From positions 1 to 45,310 of the forward strand of contig JBMTVT010000008.1 of NCBI GenBank assembly GCA_049451635.1: a stretch of 45,310 nucleotides of DNA. Reading direction: 5' to 3'. This stretch comes from JBMTVT01 sp049451635. GTDB taxonomy: Bacteria > Bacteroidota > Bacteroidia > Flavobacteriales > Flavobacteriaceae. Shown in pieces: positions 1-11,000 of this stretch (position 1 is its first letter; every line of letters begins with the position of its first letter). Under the pieces are notes generated by a model that worked only from the letters and a program-made list of their open reading frames with translations, had not been told where the DNA came from and did no database searches. Made by a program: the position numbers and the translations under genes.

Positions 1-56
1 TTATATTTGCTTTTAACTGTATGTATTTCATCTATTCAATATCTTAATCAAAAAGA

Positions 57-74
57 TTCCTACTTTAGTAGGAA
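57..74. promoter_or_regulatory. Hairpin directly upstream of the ruvB start
   Basis: A perfect 7-bp inverted repeat (TTCCTAC, loop TTTA, GTAGGAA) ends six bases before the ruvB ATG. It lies where a ribosome binding site would be, so it could modulate initiation. It has no following T tract, so it is not a typical terminator. A function is inference only. Confidence 0.4.
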
Positions 75-80
75 GTAGCT

Positions 81-1103
81 ATGAACGAAAACTTAAATCC
101 ATCAAACGATAATTTTTCACCAGAGGAATTAGATGTAGAAAAAAAGCTAAGACCTTTAGCTTTTAACGATTTTACGGGTCAAGATCAAGTTTTAGAAAAT
201 CTTCAAATTTTTGTTCAAGCAGCAAATTTACGTACTGAAGCTCTAGACCATACCCTATTTCATGGGCCTCCAGGATTAGGAAAAACAACCCTGGCACATA
301 TTCTTGCAAACGAACTTAATGTTGGTATCAAAGTAACGTCAGGTCCCGTATTGGATAAACCGGGAGATTTAGCTGGCTTATTAACAAATCTTGAAGAACG
401 CGATGTGTTGTTCATTGATGAAATCCATAGGTTAAGCCCTATTGTAGAAGAGTATTTGTACTCTGCTATGGAAGACTACAAAATCGATATTATGATTGAA
501 ACTGGGCCTAACGCCCGTACAGTTCAAATCAATCTAAATCCATTCACATTAGTTGGTGCGACTACCCGTTCAGGGCTATTAACGGCGCCTATGCGCGCTC
601 GTTTTGGTATTCAAAGCAGGTTGCAATATTATAACACAGAGTTGTTAACAACTATCGTTCAAAGAAGTGGCAGTATATTAGATGTACCCATTTCTATGGA
701 AGCAGCTGTTGAAATTGCAGGAAGAAGTCGAGGCACACCTCGTATAGCTAATGCTTTGTTGCGTCGTGTACGCGATTTTGCGCAAATAAAAGGCAATGGT
801 AAAATTGATATCAAAATTGCCAAATTTGCCCTTGAAGCATTGAATGTTGATGCCCATGGTCTGGATGAAATGGACAATAAAATCCTCTCAACTATTATTG
901 AAAAGTTTAAAGGTGGTCCCGTAGGTATTTCAACCATAGCAACAGCAGTTAGTGAAAGCCCTGAAACTATTGAAGAGGTTTACGAACCCTTTTTAATTCA
1001 GCAAGGATTTATTATGCGTACACCTCGCGGGCGTGAAGTTACCGAACAAGCCTATAAGCATTTAGGCAAAATAAAAGGGTCAACTCAAGGCGGTTTGTTT
1101 TGA
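81..1103 (+). CDS. ruvB: Holliday junction branch-migration DNA helicase RuvB
   Basis: RuvB is the hexameric AAA+ motor that, with RuvA, drives branch migration of Holliday junctions during recombinational repair. The 340-residue length is normal for the family. Visible are Walker A GPPGLGKTT (residues 62-70), Walker B with DEIH (113-116), the sensor-1 stretch VGATTRSG, and the C-terminal winged-helix part ending near TPRGREVTEQA. The ATG at 81 gives the usual N-terminal tail before the conserved RPLAFNDFTGQ segment. ruvA lies about 3.4 kb downstream, separated by queG and maeB, so the two subunits are in the same gene block but not adjacent. Identification is secure. Confidence 0.98.
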   Translation: MNENLNPSNDNFSPEELDVEKKLRPLAFNDFTGQDQVLENLQIFVQAANLRTEALDHTLFHGPPGLGKTTLAHILANELNVGIKVTSGPVLDKPGDLAGLLTNLEERDVLFIDEIHRLSPIVEEYLYSAMEDYKIDIMIETGPNARTVQINLNPFTLVGATTRSGLLTAPMRARFGIQSRLQYYNTELLTTIVQRSGSILDVPISMEAAVEIAGRSRGTPRIANALLRRVRDFAQIKGNGKIDIKIAKFALEALNVDAHGLDEMDNKILSTIIEKFKGGPVGISTIATAVSESPETIEEVYEPFLIQQGFIMRTPRGREVTEQAYKHLGKIKGSTQGGLF

Positions 1104-1110
1104 TACTAAG

Positions 1111-1140
1111 TGTCATTCTGAAATAAATTCAGAACCCTAT
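1111..1140. repeat. Interspersed palindromic repeat, family A, copy 1
   Basis: TGTCATTCTGAA followed by ATAAA and TTCAGAA makes a 7-bp perfect stem (1116-1122 with 1128-1134). Related copies, sharing a CATTC/ATCC-type head, a palindrome and a GAATC-type tail, lie at about 33276 and 43774. The element fills the ruvB-queG gap and ends just before the queG start. Confidence 0.5.
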
Positions 1141-1143
1141 GAA

Positions 1144-2070
1144 ATGATAAACAATAAAACTAAATATACAAACCTTATAAAAACCGAAGCCAAACGCCTC
1201 GGTTTTTTATCATGTGGCATCAGTAAAGCTCAATTTTTAGAAGAAGAAGCACCTCGACTGGAAAAATGGTTAAACAAAAATATGTATGGTGAGATGCGTT
1301 ATATGGAAAACCATTTTGACAAACGTTTGGACCCCACAAAACTGGTTGAAGATTCCAAAAGTGTCATTTCTTTATTGCTTAATTATTTTCCTTCGGAAAA
1401 GCAAACGGAAGAAAGTTATAAATTATCCAAATATGCCTATGGAACCGATTATCATTTTGTTATTAAAAACAAACTAAAATCACTCTTACAATTTATACAA
1501 GAAGAAATTGGCGAGGTTTGCGGTCGTGCTTTTGTTGATTCTGCTCCCGTTCTTGATAAAGCTTGGGCAGCGAAAAGTGGTTTAGGTTGGATAGGGAAAC
1601 ATAGTAATTTATTAACCCAACAAGTAGGCTCTTTTTATTTTATTGCAGAATTGATTATTGATTTAGAATTGGAATATGATACCCCCACAACCAACCATTG
1701 TGGCACCTGCACCGCCTGTATTGATGCTTGCCCAACACAAGCTATTATAGAGCCCTATGTGGTAGATGGAAGTAAATGCATTTCATATTTTACTATAGAA
1801 TTAAAAGAAAATATTCCAGCCGAGTTTAAAGGAAGAATGGATGACTGGATGTTTGGTTGCGACGTGTGTCAAGATGTGTGCCCATGGAACCGGTTTTCAA
1901 AATCACATAGTGAACCATTGTTCAATCCAAATCCCGAATTACTTTCCATGACCAAAAAAGATTGGGAAGAGATAACGGAAGATACTTTTAACAAAGTATT
2001 TAAAAATTCTGCTGTAAAACGTACTAAATTTTCTGGGTTAAAAAGAAATATTAATTTTCTAAAAGAATAG
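1144..2070 (+). CDS. queG: Epoxyqueuosine reductase QueG
   Basis: QueG performs the last step of queuosine synthesis, reducing epoxyqueuosine in tRNA to queuosine with a cobalamin cofactor and two [4Fe-4S] clusters. Both cluster motifs are visible: CGTCTACIDACP (residues 186-197) and CDVCQDVCP (239-247). The VDSAPV segment near residue 131 contains the aspartate used as acid catalyst in the family. At 308 residues it lacks the C-terminal HEAT-like extension of the longer E. coli protein; I believe the short form is usual in Bacteroidota. It follows ruvB in the same direction with a short repeat-bearing gap. Confidence 0.96.
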   Translation: MINNKTKYTNLIKTEAKRLGFLSCGISKAQFLEEEAPRLEKWLNKNMYGEMRYMENHFDKRLDPTKLVEDSKSVISLLLNYFPSEKQTEESYKLSKYAYGTDYHFVIKNKLKSLLQFIQEEIGEVCGRAFVDSAPVLDKAWAAKSGLGWIGKHSNLLTQQVGSFYFIAELIIDLELEYDTPTTNHCGTCTACIDACPTQAIIEPYVVDGSKCISYFTIELKENIPAEFKGRMDDWMFGCDVCQDVCPWNRFSKSHSEPLFNPNPELLSMTKKDWEEITEDTFNKVFKNSAVKRTKFSGLKRNINFLKE

Positions 2071-2094
2071 TAATGTCCTTAAATATTGGATTAT

Positions 2095-2102
2095 TATCTT
2101 TG
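2095..2102 (+). promoter_or_regulatory. Possible maeB promoter -7 element
   Basis: TATCTTTG matches the Bacteroidota -7 consensus TAnnTTTG and lies 24 bases before the maeB ATG. At the expected distance upstream (about 2073-2075) there is only ATG rather than TTG, so the -33 element is weak. Confidence 0.35.
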
Positions 2103-2126
2103 TTAGTTTAGTTAATCACTTGTTTT

Positions 2127-4439
2127 ATGAGCGAAGAAAGTAAACGTAGAGAAGCCCTTATATACCACGCAAAGCCAACTCCTGGTAAAATTAAAATTGT
2201 TCCAACAAAAAAATATGCAAGCCAAAGAGATTTGTCTTTAGCATATTCACCGGGTGTTGCGGTACCTTGTTTAGAGATTGAAAAAGATAAAGATGCTGTC
2301 TATAAATATACGGCCAAAGGAAATTTAGTTGCTGTAATTTCAAACGGTACTGCGGTTTTGGGTTTAGGAAATATTGGGCCCGAAGCATCAAAACCGGTAA
2401 TGGAAGGCAAAGGCTTATTATTTAAAATATTTGCCGACATTGATGTTTTTGATATTGAAGTAGGCACTGAGAATATTGATGAGTTTATTCAAACTGTTAA
2501 AAACATTGCGCCAACTTTTGGGGGGATAAATTTAGAAGACATTAAAGCCCCAGAGGCTTTTGAAATAGAAAGACGTTTAAAAGAGGAGTTGGATATTCCT
2601 GTTATGCATGATGACCAACATGGTACTGCTATAATTTCGGCTGCTGCGTTATTAAATGCTGTTGAACTCGCAAAGAAAAAACTTGAGGATGTAAAAATTG
2701 TAATTAGTGGCGCAGGTGCTGCAGCCATTTCTTGTTCTCGGTTATATCAAGCTTGTGGCGCTAAGCGAGAGAATATGGTTATGCTTGATAGTAAAGGCGT
2801 TATTAGAGCTGATAGAGAAAACTTATCCCCTGAAAAAGCAGAATTTGCTACCCACAGAAAAATAGACACCTTAGATGAAGCCATGAAAGATGCCGATGTA
2901 TTTATTGGGCTTTCTATGGCTAATATTGTTTCGCCAGAAATGCTGTTATCTATGGCAAAAAAACCTATAGTTTTTGCCATGGCAAATCCAGATCCTGAAA
3001 TAAAATATGATATCGCCATAAAAACTCGAAAGGATATTATTATGGCAACAGGCAGAAGCGATCATCCAAACCAAGTAAACAACGTATTAGGATTTCCATT
3101 TATCTTTAGGGGTGCTTTGGATGTTAGGGCAACAAAAATTAATGAAGCTATGAAAATGGCTGCAGTTAAAGCCTTAGCAAGATTAGCTAAAGAACCCGTA
3201 CCAGAGCAGGTAAATATCGCCTATGGTGAAACTCGGTTAACATTTGGAAAAGATTACATTATACCAAAACCTTTCGATCCAAGATTAATTGCCGAAGTAC
3301 CGCCTGCAGTAGCCAAAGCAGCAATGGAAAGCGGTGTAGCAAAAGAGCCTATAAAAAATTGGGAACGATACAAGGATTCATTATTAGAGCGTTTGGGTTC
3401 TGACAATAAGTTGGTTAGATTACTTTTAAATAGGGCAAAACTAGATCCTAAACGTGTTGTTTTTGCTGAAGCTGATCAACTCGATGTTTTAAAAGCAGCT
3501 CAAATAGTTTATGAAGAAGGTATTGCAACTCCTATTCTTTTAGGTAGAAAAGAAACTATTGAAGCGCTAATGGCAGAAATAGAGTTTGAAGGAGATATAC
3601 TTATCATCGATCCAAAAACCGAAGAAGAAAACCAGCGTAAAAACAAATATGCAAAAGTTTATTGGGAGCAACGCAAACGCAGGGGTGTAACCTATTATTC
3701 TGCACAGCGGTTAATGCGTGAACGAAACTATTTTGCTGCCATGATGGTTAACGAAGGTGATGCAGATGCGTTGATTTCTGGATACTCTCGCAATTATCCA
3801 ACGGTTGTAAAACCCATGATGGAGCTCATTGGGATGGCGAAAGGTATTTCGAGAGTGGCTACAACAAACCTAATGATGACTAAAAGAGGCCCCATGTTTT
3901 TAAGTGATACCTCTATAAATATTGATCCTGATGCTAAAACCTTAGCAAAAATAACACAAATGACAGCTAAGGTTATTAAAATGTTTGGTTTAAACCCTGT
4001 ATTGGCTATGGTGTCCTATTCAAACTTTGGCTCCTCACCTAATGCAAGGGCATCAAAAGTTCGTGAGGCGGTTTCATATTTGCACCGTTCTTGTCCAGAT
4101 ATGGATGTAGATGGTGAATTACAAACCGATTTTGCCTTAAACGACAAAATGCTTCGCGAAAAGTTTCCATTTTCAAAGTTAGTTGGCAAAAAAGTTAATG
4201 CGCTTATTTTCCCAAATCTAGATTCGGCAAACATAACATATAAACTATTGAAAGAATTAAACGAAGCCGATTCCATTGGGCCAATAATGATGGGTATGCG
4301 TAAACCGGTTCATATTTTGCAATTGGGCGCCAGTGTTGATGAAATTGTAAACATGACAGCTATTGCCGTTATTGATGCCCAACACAAAGAAAAATGGGAG
4401 TTGGGACAAATTGAAAATTTAAGAACTGTACTACAATAA
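2127..4439 (+). CDS. maeB: NADP-dependent malic enzyme with C-terminal phosphotransacetylase-like domain (MaeB type)
   Basis: This enzyme oxidatively decarboxylates malate to pyruvate with reduction of NADP, feeding gluconeogenesis and anabolism. The 770-residue length is that of the hybrid MaeB class. Residues 1 to about 420 are the malic enzyme: the SPGVAVPCL and HDDQHGTA motifs and the dinucleotide-binding stretch VISGAGAAAISCSRL are visible. Residues from about 430 to the end resemble phosphate acetyl/butyryltransferase (RVVFAEADQLDVLKAAQ, then SNFGSSPNARASKVREAV). In characterised MaeB proteins this second half is regulatory, sensing acetyl-CoA, rather than an active acetyltransferase. 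ruvA starts 37 bases downstream. Confidence 0.96.
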   Translation: MSEESKRREALIYHAKPTPGKIKIVPTKKYASQRDLSLAYSPGVAVPCLEIEKDKDAVYKYTAKGNLVAVISNGTAVLGLGNIGPEASKPVMEGKGLLFKIFADIDVFDIEVGTENIDEFIQTVKNIAPTFGGINLEDIKAPEAFEIERRLKEELDIPVMHDDQHGTAIISAAALLNAVELAKKKLEDVKIVISGAGAAAISCSRLYQACGAKRENMVMLDSKGVIRADRENLSPEKAEFATHRKIDTLDEAMKDADVFIGLSMANIVSPEMLLSMAKKPIVFAMANPDPEIKYDIAIKTRKDIIMATGRSDHPNQVNNVLGFPFIFRGALDVRATKINEAMKMAAVKALARLAKEPVPEQVNIAYGETRLTFGKDYIIPKPFDPRLIAEVPPAVAKAAMESGVAKEPIKNWERYKDSLLERLGSDNKLVRLLLNRAKLDPKRVVFAEADQLDVLKAAQIVYEEGIATPILLGRKETIEALMAEIEFEGDILIIDPKTEEENQRKNKYAKVYWEQRKRRGVTYYSAQRLMRERNYFAAMMVNEGDADALISGYSRNYPTVVKPMMELIGMAKGISRVATTNLMMTKRGPMFLSDTSINIDPDAKTLAKITQMTAKVIKMFGLNPVLAMVSYSNFGSSPNARASKVREAVSYLHRSCPDMDVDGELQTDFALNDKMLREKFPFSKLVGKKVNALIFPNLDSANITYKLLKELNEADSIGPIMMGMRKPVHILQLGASVDEIVNMTAIAVIDAQHKEKWELGQIENLRTVLQ

Positions 4440-4476
4440 TTTTATTACATTTGAACAGGTTAACGAGTAACAATTA

Positions 4477-5058
4477 ATGATAACTCACATTCAAGGAAAA
4501 CTTACCGAAAAAAACCCAACGCATGTTGTTATAGAATGTAATGGTGTTGGCTATATGTTAAACATATCATTACATACATTTTCTCAAATTCCTGATAACG
4601 AACATTTAAAACTTTTTACCCATCTTCAGGTAAAAGAAGATTCTCATACATTGTACGGTTTCTCATCACTTGCCGAACGCGAAATTTTCAGACTATTAAT
4701 ATCTGTAAGCGGAATAGGTTCTAGTATTGCACGTACTATGTTGTCGTCATTAACACCCAAGCAAGTAAGGGAAGGAATAGCAAATAATGATGTGGCTTTA
4801 ATTCAATCTATTAAGGGTATTGGTGCTAAAACAGCACAACGAGTTATTATTGATTTAAAAGACAAAATATTAAAGATTTATGATATTGATGAAGTTTCTG
4901 TTTCCAAAGACAATACCAACAAAGATGAAGCGTTATCTGCTTTAGAAGTGCTAGGTTTTGTCAAAAAGCAAGCAGAACGTGTTGTGGACAAAATTATGAT
5001 TGCCCAACCTGATGCTAATGTTGAAACTATTATAAAACAGGCTCTCAAAAACTTATAG
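4477..5058 (+). CDS. ruvA: Holliday junction branch-migration protein RuvA
   Basis: RuvA binds the four-way junction as a tetramer and loads the RuvB motor. The 193-residue protein shows the N-terminal OB fold (MITHIQGKLTEKNPTHVVIECNGVGY), two helix-hairpin-helix segments (SVSGIGSSIARTML and SIKGIGAKTAQRVIIDLK) and the C-terminal UBA-like three-helix domain that contacts RuvB (EALSALEVLGFVKKQAERVV). A TACATTTG sequence at 4446-4453 in the maeB-ruvA gap matches the -7 consensus, but no good -33 partner is seen. sprA begins six bases after the stop, suggesting joint transcription. Confidence 0.97.
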   Translation: MITHIQGKLTEKNPTHVVIECNGVGYMLNISLHTFSQIPDNEHLKLFTHLQVKEDSHTLYGFSSLAEREIFRLLISVSGIGSSIARTMLSSLTPKQVREGIANNDVALIQSIKGIGAKTAQRVIIDLKDKILKIYDIDEVSVSKDNTNKDEALSALEVLGFVKKQAERVVDKIMIAQPDANVETIIKQALKNL

Positions 5059-5064
5059 TATATT

Positions 5065-8000
5065 TTGAACAGGACTAAACTAACTTTATATAGACCAATC
5101 AAGCAATACTCTTTTTTTGTTTTTATGCTATTTTATTCAGTTGTTGTTTGGTCTCAGCAACCGGTTCAAGATTCAGTTAAAACAGGTTTTAGCTTAGGCA
5201 CTATTAAAATGCCTAATCCAAACAGTGTTGAGTCTAAATATACTTATGACCCCTTAACCAATCGATATATTTATACCGAAACCATTGGGAATTACAATAT
5301 AAAATATCCCATTATTTTAACTCCTAAGGAATATTACGATTTAGTTGCTAAAGAAAATTTAAGGAGTTACTACAAAGAAAAAATTGATGCCTTTGATGGT
5401 AAAAAAAATGGAACAGAAGATGAGCAAAAAAATTTACTGCCCGAATTTTATGTAAACTCAGATTTTTTCGAATCTGTTTTTGGAAGCAATACCATTGAAG
5501 TAACGCCAACTGGATCGGTTGAAATGGACTTAGGGATTCTATTTTCAAAACAAGATAATCCATCATTTTCACCCAGAAACAGGAGTAATTTTACTTTTGA
5601 TTTTGACCAACGTATCAGTTTAAGTTTATTGGGGAAAGTGGGCACCAGATTACAAGTAACAGCCAATTATGATACCCAAGCAACCTTCGATTTTCAAGAG
5701 CTTATTAAATTAGAATATACACCTACTGAAGACGATATTATTCAAAAAATAGAAGTAGGTAATGTGAGTATGCCTTTAAATAGCTCGTTGATAACAGGCG
5801 CACAAAGTTTATTTGGTGTAAAGGCACAACTACAATTTGGCAGAACAACTGTAACAGGTGTGTTTTCTGAGCAGAAATCACAATCCAATACCGTTGTAGC
5901 ACAAGGTGGGGGGACACTTGAAGAATTTGAATTGTTTATAAGAGAGTATGATGAAAATAGGCACTTCTTTTTAGCACAATATTTTAGAGATAATTATGAT
6001 ACAGCATTAAAAAACTATCCGTTTATTAACAACAAAGGCTTACAAATAACTCGATTGGAAGTTTGGATAACCAACCGAAGCAACCGAACCGAGAATGTTA
6101 GAAACATTGTAGCATTGCAAGATTTGGGAGAGAGCGACAAAGTTGGGTCTACAGTTAATGTATTTGAAGCTCCTGGAGCTTTACCAAATAACGCAAACAA
6201 TGCCTTTGACCCTACGAATATTGATGCATCAGCACCTAGCTCGCAACTCAACCAAAAGATTAGGGACATAGCTACTGTTCAATTTGGTATTGAAGTAGCC
6301 AATACAAGAGAAGGGTTAGATTACGCAAAACTTGAAAATGCCAGAAAACTTATCCAAGGACAAGAATATACATTAAATGCAGATTTAGGATATATTTCAT
6401 TAAACCAAAGATTGAATAACGATGAGGTTTTGGCAGTAGCCTTTCAATATACTCTAGGAGGACAAGTTTACCAAGTAGGTGAGTTTGCAAATGATGGTAT
6501 TGATGCTACTAATGTTACAACAAATGGGCAAGGTCAAGTAACACAGGTTGTTAATTCTAGTTTAATATTAAAAATGCTTAAAAGTAGCATCACCAATGTT
6601 ACCCAGCCTATTTGGGATTTGATGATGAAAAATATTTACGATACAGGAGCATACAATTTAAGTCAGGACGATTTTAAACTTAATATTTTTTATAATGAAG
6701 CTTCACCCTTAAACTATATAACTCCAGTGGGCGCTGATTTTAATTTAGATATTAATGGAAACCCAGTTTCAGGTGCCACCAATGATAAAGACCTCATTCA
6801 AAATGTGCCATTACTTAGGGTTTTTAATTTAGATAAGCTAAATTTTAACAACGATCCGCAAACCAGAGGTGATGGATTTTTTGATTTTGTACCAGGAATA
6901 ACTGTTATTCCTCAAAACGGAAAAATCATATTTACCAGCGCAGAGCCCTTTGGTGAATATTTATTCAATGTTTTAGGTGGTGGTGATTACGATAATGAGG
7001 CTTCCTTTAACGCAGACCAAGAGAAATATGTTTACGATATCCTTTATAAAAGTACCAAAACTGCAGCTTTAGAAGAGGTTGAAAAAAATAAGTTTAAATT
7101 AAAAGGACGTTATAAATCTAGTGGTGGTGATGGAATTCCTATTGGGTCTTTCAACGTGCCTCGTGGCTCGGTAAGAGTTACTGCTGGCGGGCGTGTTTTG
7201 GTTGAAGGCATTGATTATACAGTTAATTATCAATTAGGTCGAGTTCAAATTTTAGATGAAGCCTTAAAAGCTTCCAATACACCAATTGAAGTTTCTACTG
7301 AAAACAATGCAGTATTTGGTCAGCAAACCAGACGTTTTACAGGTTTGAACATTGAACATAAATTTAATGAAAACTTTGTTCTAGGGGCTACCCTTTTAAA
7401 CTTGAATGAACGCCCCATAACCCAAAAAGCAAATTATGGTACCGAGCCTATAAACAATACTATTTTTGGTTTAAATGGAAACTATTCGACTAAGGTTCCT
7501 TTTTTAACCAGATTAGCCAACAAGCTCCCAAATATTGACACCGATGTAGAGTCCAATCTTTCACTTCGTGGAGAGTTTGCATATTTAGCACCCGGAGCTC
7601 CAAAAGGCACAAATTTAAATGGTGAAGCCACCTCTTATGTTGATGATTTTGAAGGCTCTCAAAATGGTATCGACTTAAAATCGCAACACTCATGGTATTT
7701 ATCAAGTAGACCGGTTGGACTTGGTAGAAGTTATACTGAAGGGCCAGAAGATGATAACGGTATTCAAAACGGTTTTGATAGAGCCATGTTGAACTGGTAT
7801 AGCATTGACCCCATATTTTACAGTAGTCAAAGACCAAACGGCATCACCGATAATGATGTTTCAAGTTTATATACAAGTAGGGTATTCATTAACGAACTGT
7901 TTCCAGATAGACAGTTGGTTCAAGGTCAAAACTCCGTATTGTTTACTTTAGATTTGGCTTATTATCCTGAGGAAAGAGGGCCATATAATTTTGAACCAAC

Positions 8001-11000
8001 ATCTGCCGATGGCATTATTAATAATCCTCAAAACGCTTGGGCAGGTATTACACGCCAATTAACATCCACAGATTTTGAACAGCAAAATGTGGAGTATATT
8101 GAGTTTTGGTTACAAGACCCGTTTCAGGAAAACCCAACAAATCCAGGAGGTAAATTGGTATTTAACCTAGGGAATATTTCAGAAGATATTATTAAAGATG
8201 GTAGAAAATTATATGAAAATGGACTACCAAAAGATGGTGATGTAAGTTTGTTGCAGCAAACTACCTGGGGCACTGTAGTGCCACAAAACCAATCTTTAAT
8301 TTATGCTTTTGACACCACAGGACAAGAACGCACCAATCAAGATGTTGGGTATGATGGTTATGATGATGCTGAAGAAGCTGCAGTATTTGGAAGTGTTTTT
8401 GGAGAAGACCCTTCAAATGATAACTATGCTTATTTTTTAAATGCAGACGGAGATATTTTTCAGCGTTATAAAAAATACAATGGAGCAGATGGTAACACAC
8501 CCGATACGTTTTCTGATACCAATAGAGGAGCCAATACCCAACCGGATGTAGAAGACATCAACCGTGATAATACCATGAACACGATTGATAGTTATTTTGA
8601 GTATGAATTAGAATTAACCAGACAAAATTTACCTATCTCAAAAGCCGAATTTGATAATCTCCCAAATAGCAATCCACTAAAAGAATATTTAAGAGATTTT
8701 AAAGATAGACCAAGAGCACTACCTAATGGCGATAATGTAAATGTGCGTTGGTATCAATTTAGAATTCCTGTTCAAGGAAGTTTAGCAACACCAGTTGGAG
8801 GAATAACCGATTTAAGATCTATTCGCTTTACCAGAATTTATTTAAAAGAATTTCAAGAGGCTACCATATTTCGTTTTGGAACACTGGATTTAGTAAGAAG
8901 TGATTGGAGACGATACACACAATCTCTAGAGTTTGATAAAGATGACCCAAATGATGATGGCACCGATTTTTCTGTAGGGGTTATAGGAACTCTTGAAAAT
9001 GAAGGAAGCTATCAACGTCCTCCTGGAATTGAACCAGAGGAGCTTTACAATAGCAATACGGTGGTGCCTCAAAACGAACAATCGCTGGTGGTGAAAGTAT
9101 GTAATTTAGAAACTGAAGATTCCAGAGCCGTTTTCAAAAACATCAATGTAGATATGCGCCAGTACAAACGTATAAGAATGTTTATGCATGCTGAAGATGG
9201 TGAATCAGGAGTAAGTTTAGGCAACGATGATTTAATTGGCTTTATCAGGATGGGTAATGATTTAACCGAAAATTACTATCAAATTGAAATTCCGCTTCAA
9301 GTTTCTACATCAACTTCAAGAGCAGGGCTTTGGCCAACAGAAAATGAAATAAACTTACCAATTGACATTTTAGGAAAAGTAAAAGCACAAGGAATTTCTG
9401 AAATGACATTAACTAATGACGACCCTACATTTTATGATGTTATAAATGGCGATATTGTTTTGGCAGCAAATCCTTTTGGAGGTTATGCTATAGGTCAACA
9501 TCGTGTGGGTATAAAAGGGAATCCTAATTTTGGAGATATTAGAACGTTAATGGTTGGGGTTAAAAACGCTACTGCTAGTGATTTATGTGCCGAAGTTTGG
9601 TTTAACGAGTTACGCTTATCTGATTTAGATAACGAAGGGGGATGGGCAGCTGTAGTAAGTATGGACACCAACATTGCGGATTTTGCAAATATTAGTGCTA
9701 CAGGAAGGCAAAGTACCGCAGGTTTTGGCTCATTAGAGCAGGGTCCAAGTCAGCGTAGTTTGGAAGATGTTAAACAATATGATGTGGTTACCAACGTCAA
9801 TGTTGGGCAATTACTTCCAAAAAAATGGGGCATCCAAGTGCCATTTAATTACGCTCAAAGTGAAGAGTTGATTACGCCCAAATATGATCAGTTTTACAAA
9901 GATTTAACCTTAGATTCTAGACTAGAAGCGGCAAGCAGTAATGCCGAAAGAGAACAAATAAAACAGCAATCAGAAGATTATACAAAGCGTAAGAGTATCA
10001 ATTTTATAGGGGTTAGAAAAACACGAAATAGTGATAAGAAACCACGTTTATATGATGTTGAAAATGTAACACTTAATTACTCTTATAACAAAGTTGAACA
10101 TAGGGATTTTGAAATTGAAAATGCTGTAAATAAAACAGTACGTGTTGGGGCCAATTATGCGCATAATTTTAACCCAATTACCATAGAGCCATTTAAGAAA
10201 AATGATTCGTTGTTCACTGGTAAATATTGGAAATTCTTAAAAGATTTTAATTTTAATTTATTGCCATCAAGCTTTACTATTAATACCGATATTAACAGAC
10301 AATTCAACAGGCAAAAATTTAGAGAAGTTGATTTAACAGGTGATAATATAGGTATTGAAGAATTATTTAGAAGAAACTACACGTTCGATTTTCAATATGG
10401 CATCAATTATAATGTAACAAAGTCATTACAGTTTAACTTTACAGCTTCAAACAATAATATCGTTCGTAATTATTTTAAAGACAATGATTTGATAGCTGGC
10501 GAGCAAGACGAAACCCTGGATGTATGGGATGGCTTTTTTGATGTTGGTGACCCAAACAGGCAAACCCAAAATTTGGGAGTTACCTATCAATTACCATTAA
10601 ACAAAATACCAACATTTAGTTTTCTTGATGCAACCTATCAATACACGGGTAGTTTTTTATGGCAAAAGGGATCAGATTTATATGGTGATATAGAAGTGAA
10701 CGGACAAAATTATGATTTAGGAAATAGTATCCAAAACTCTAATGTGCATAATATTAATGCAACATTAGACATGAATCGTTTTTATAAATACATAGGGTTG
10801 GTTAAAAAACCAATTAGAACTGTAAGAAGCCGAACAACACCAGGTGGAGGCCTTCAAGGGCCAGCACAAAACAAACCAAAGCCCAAGGCAAAAAACCAAG
10901 CAGTTAGTAAACTGCTAAATGCGGGCGTTGATATTTTAACCACTATAAAAAGAATTCAGGCTAATTATTCTGAAAATAATGGAACATTTTTGCCTGGTTA

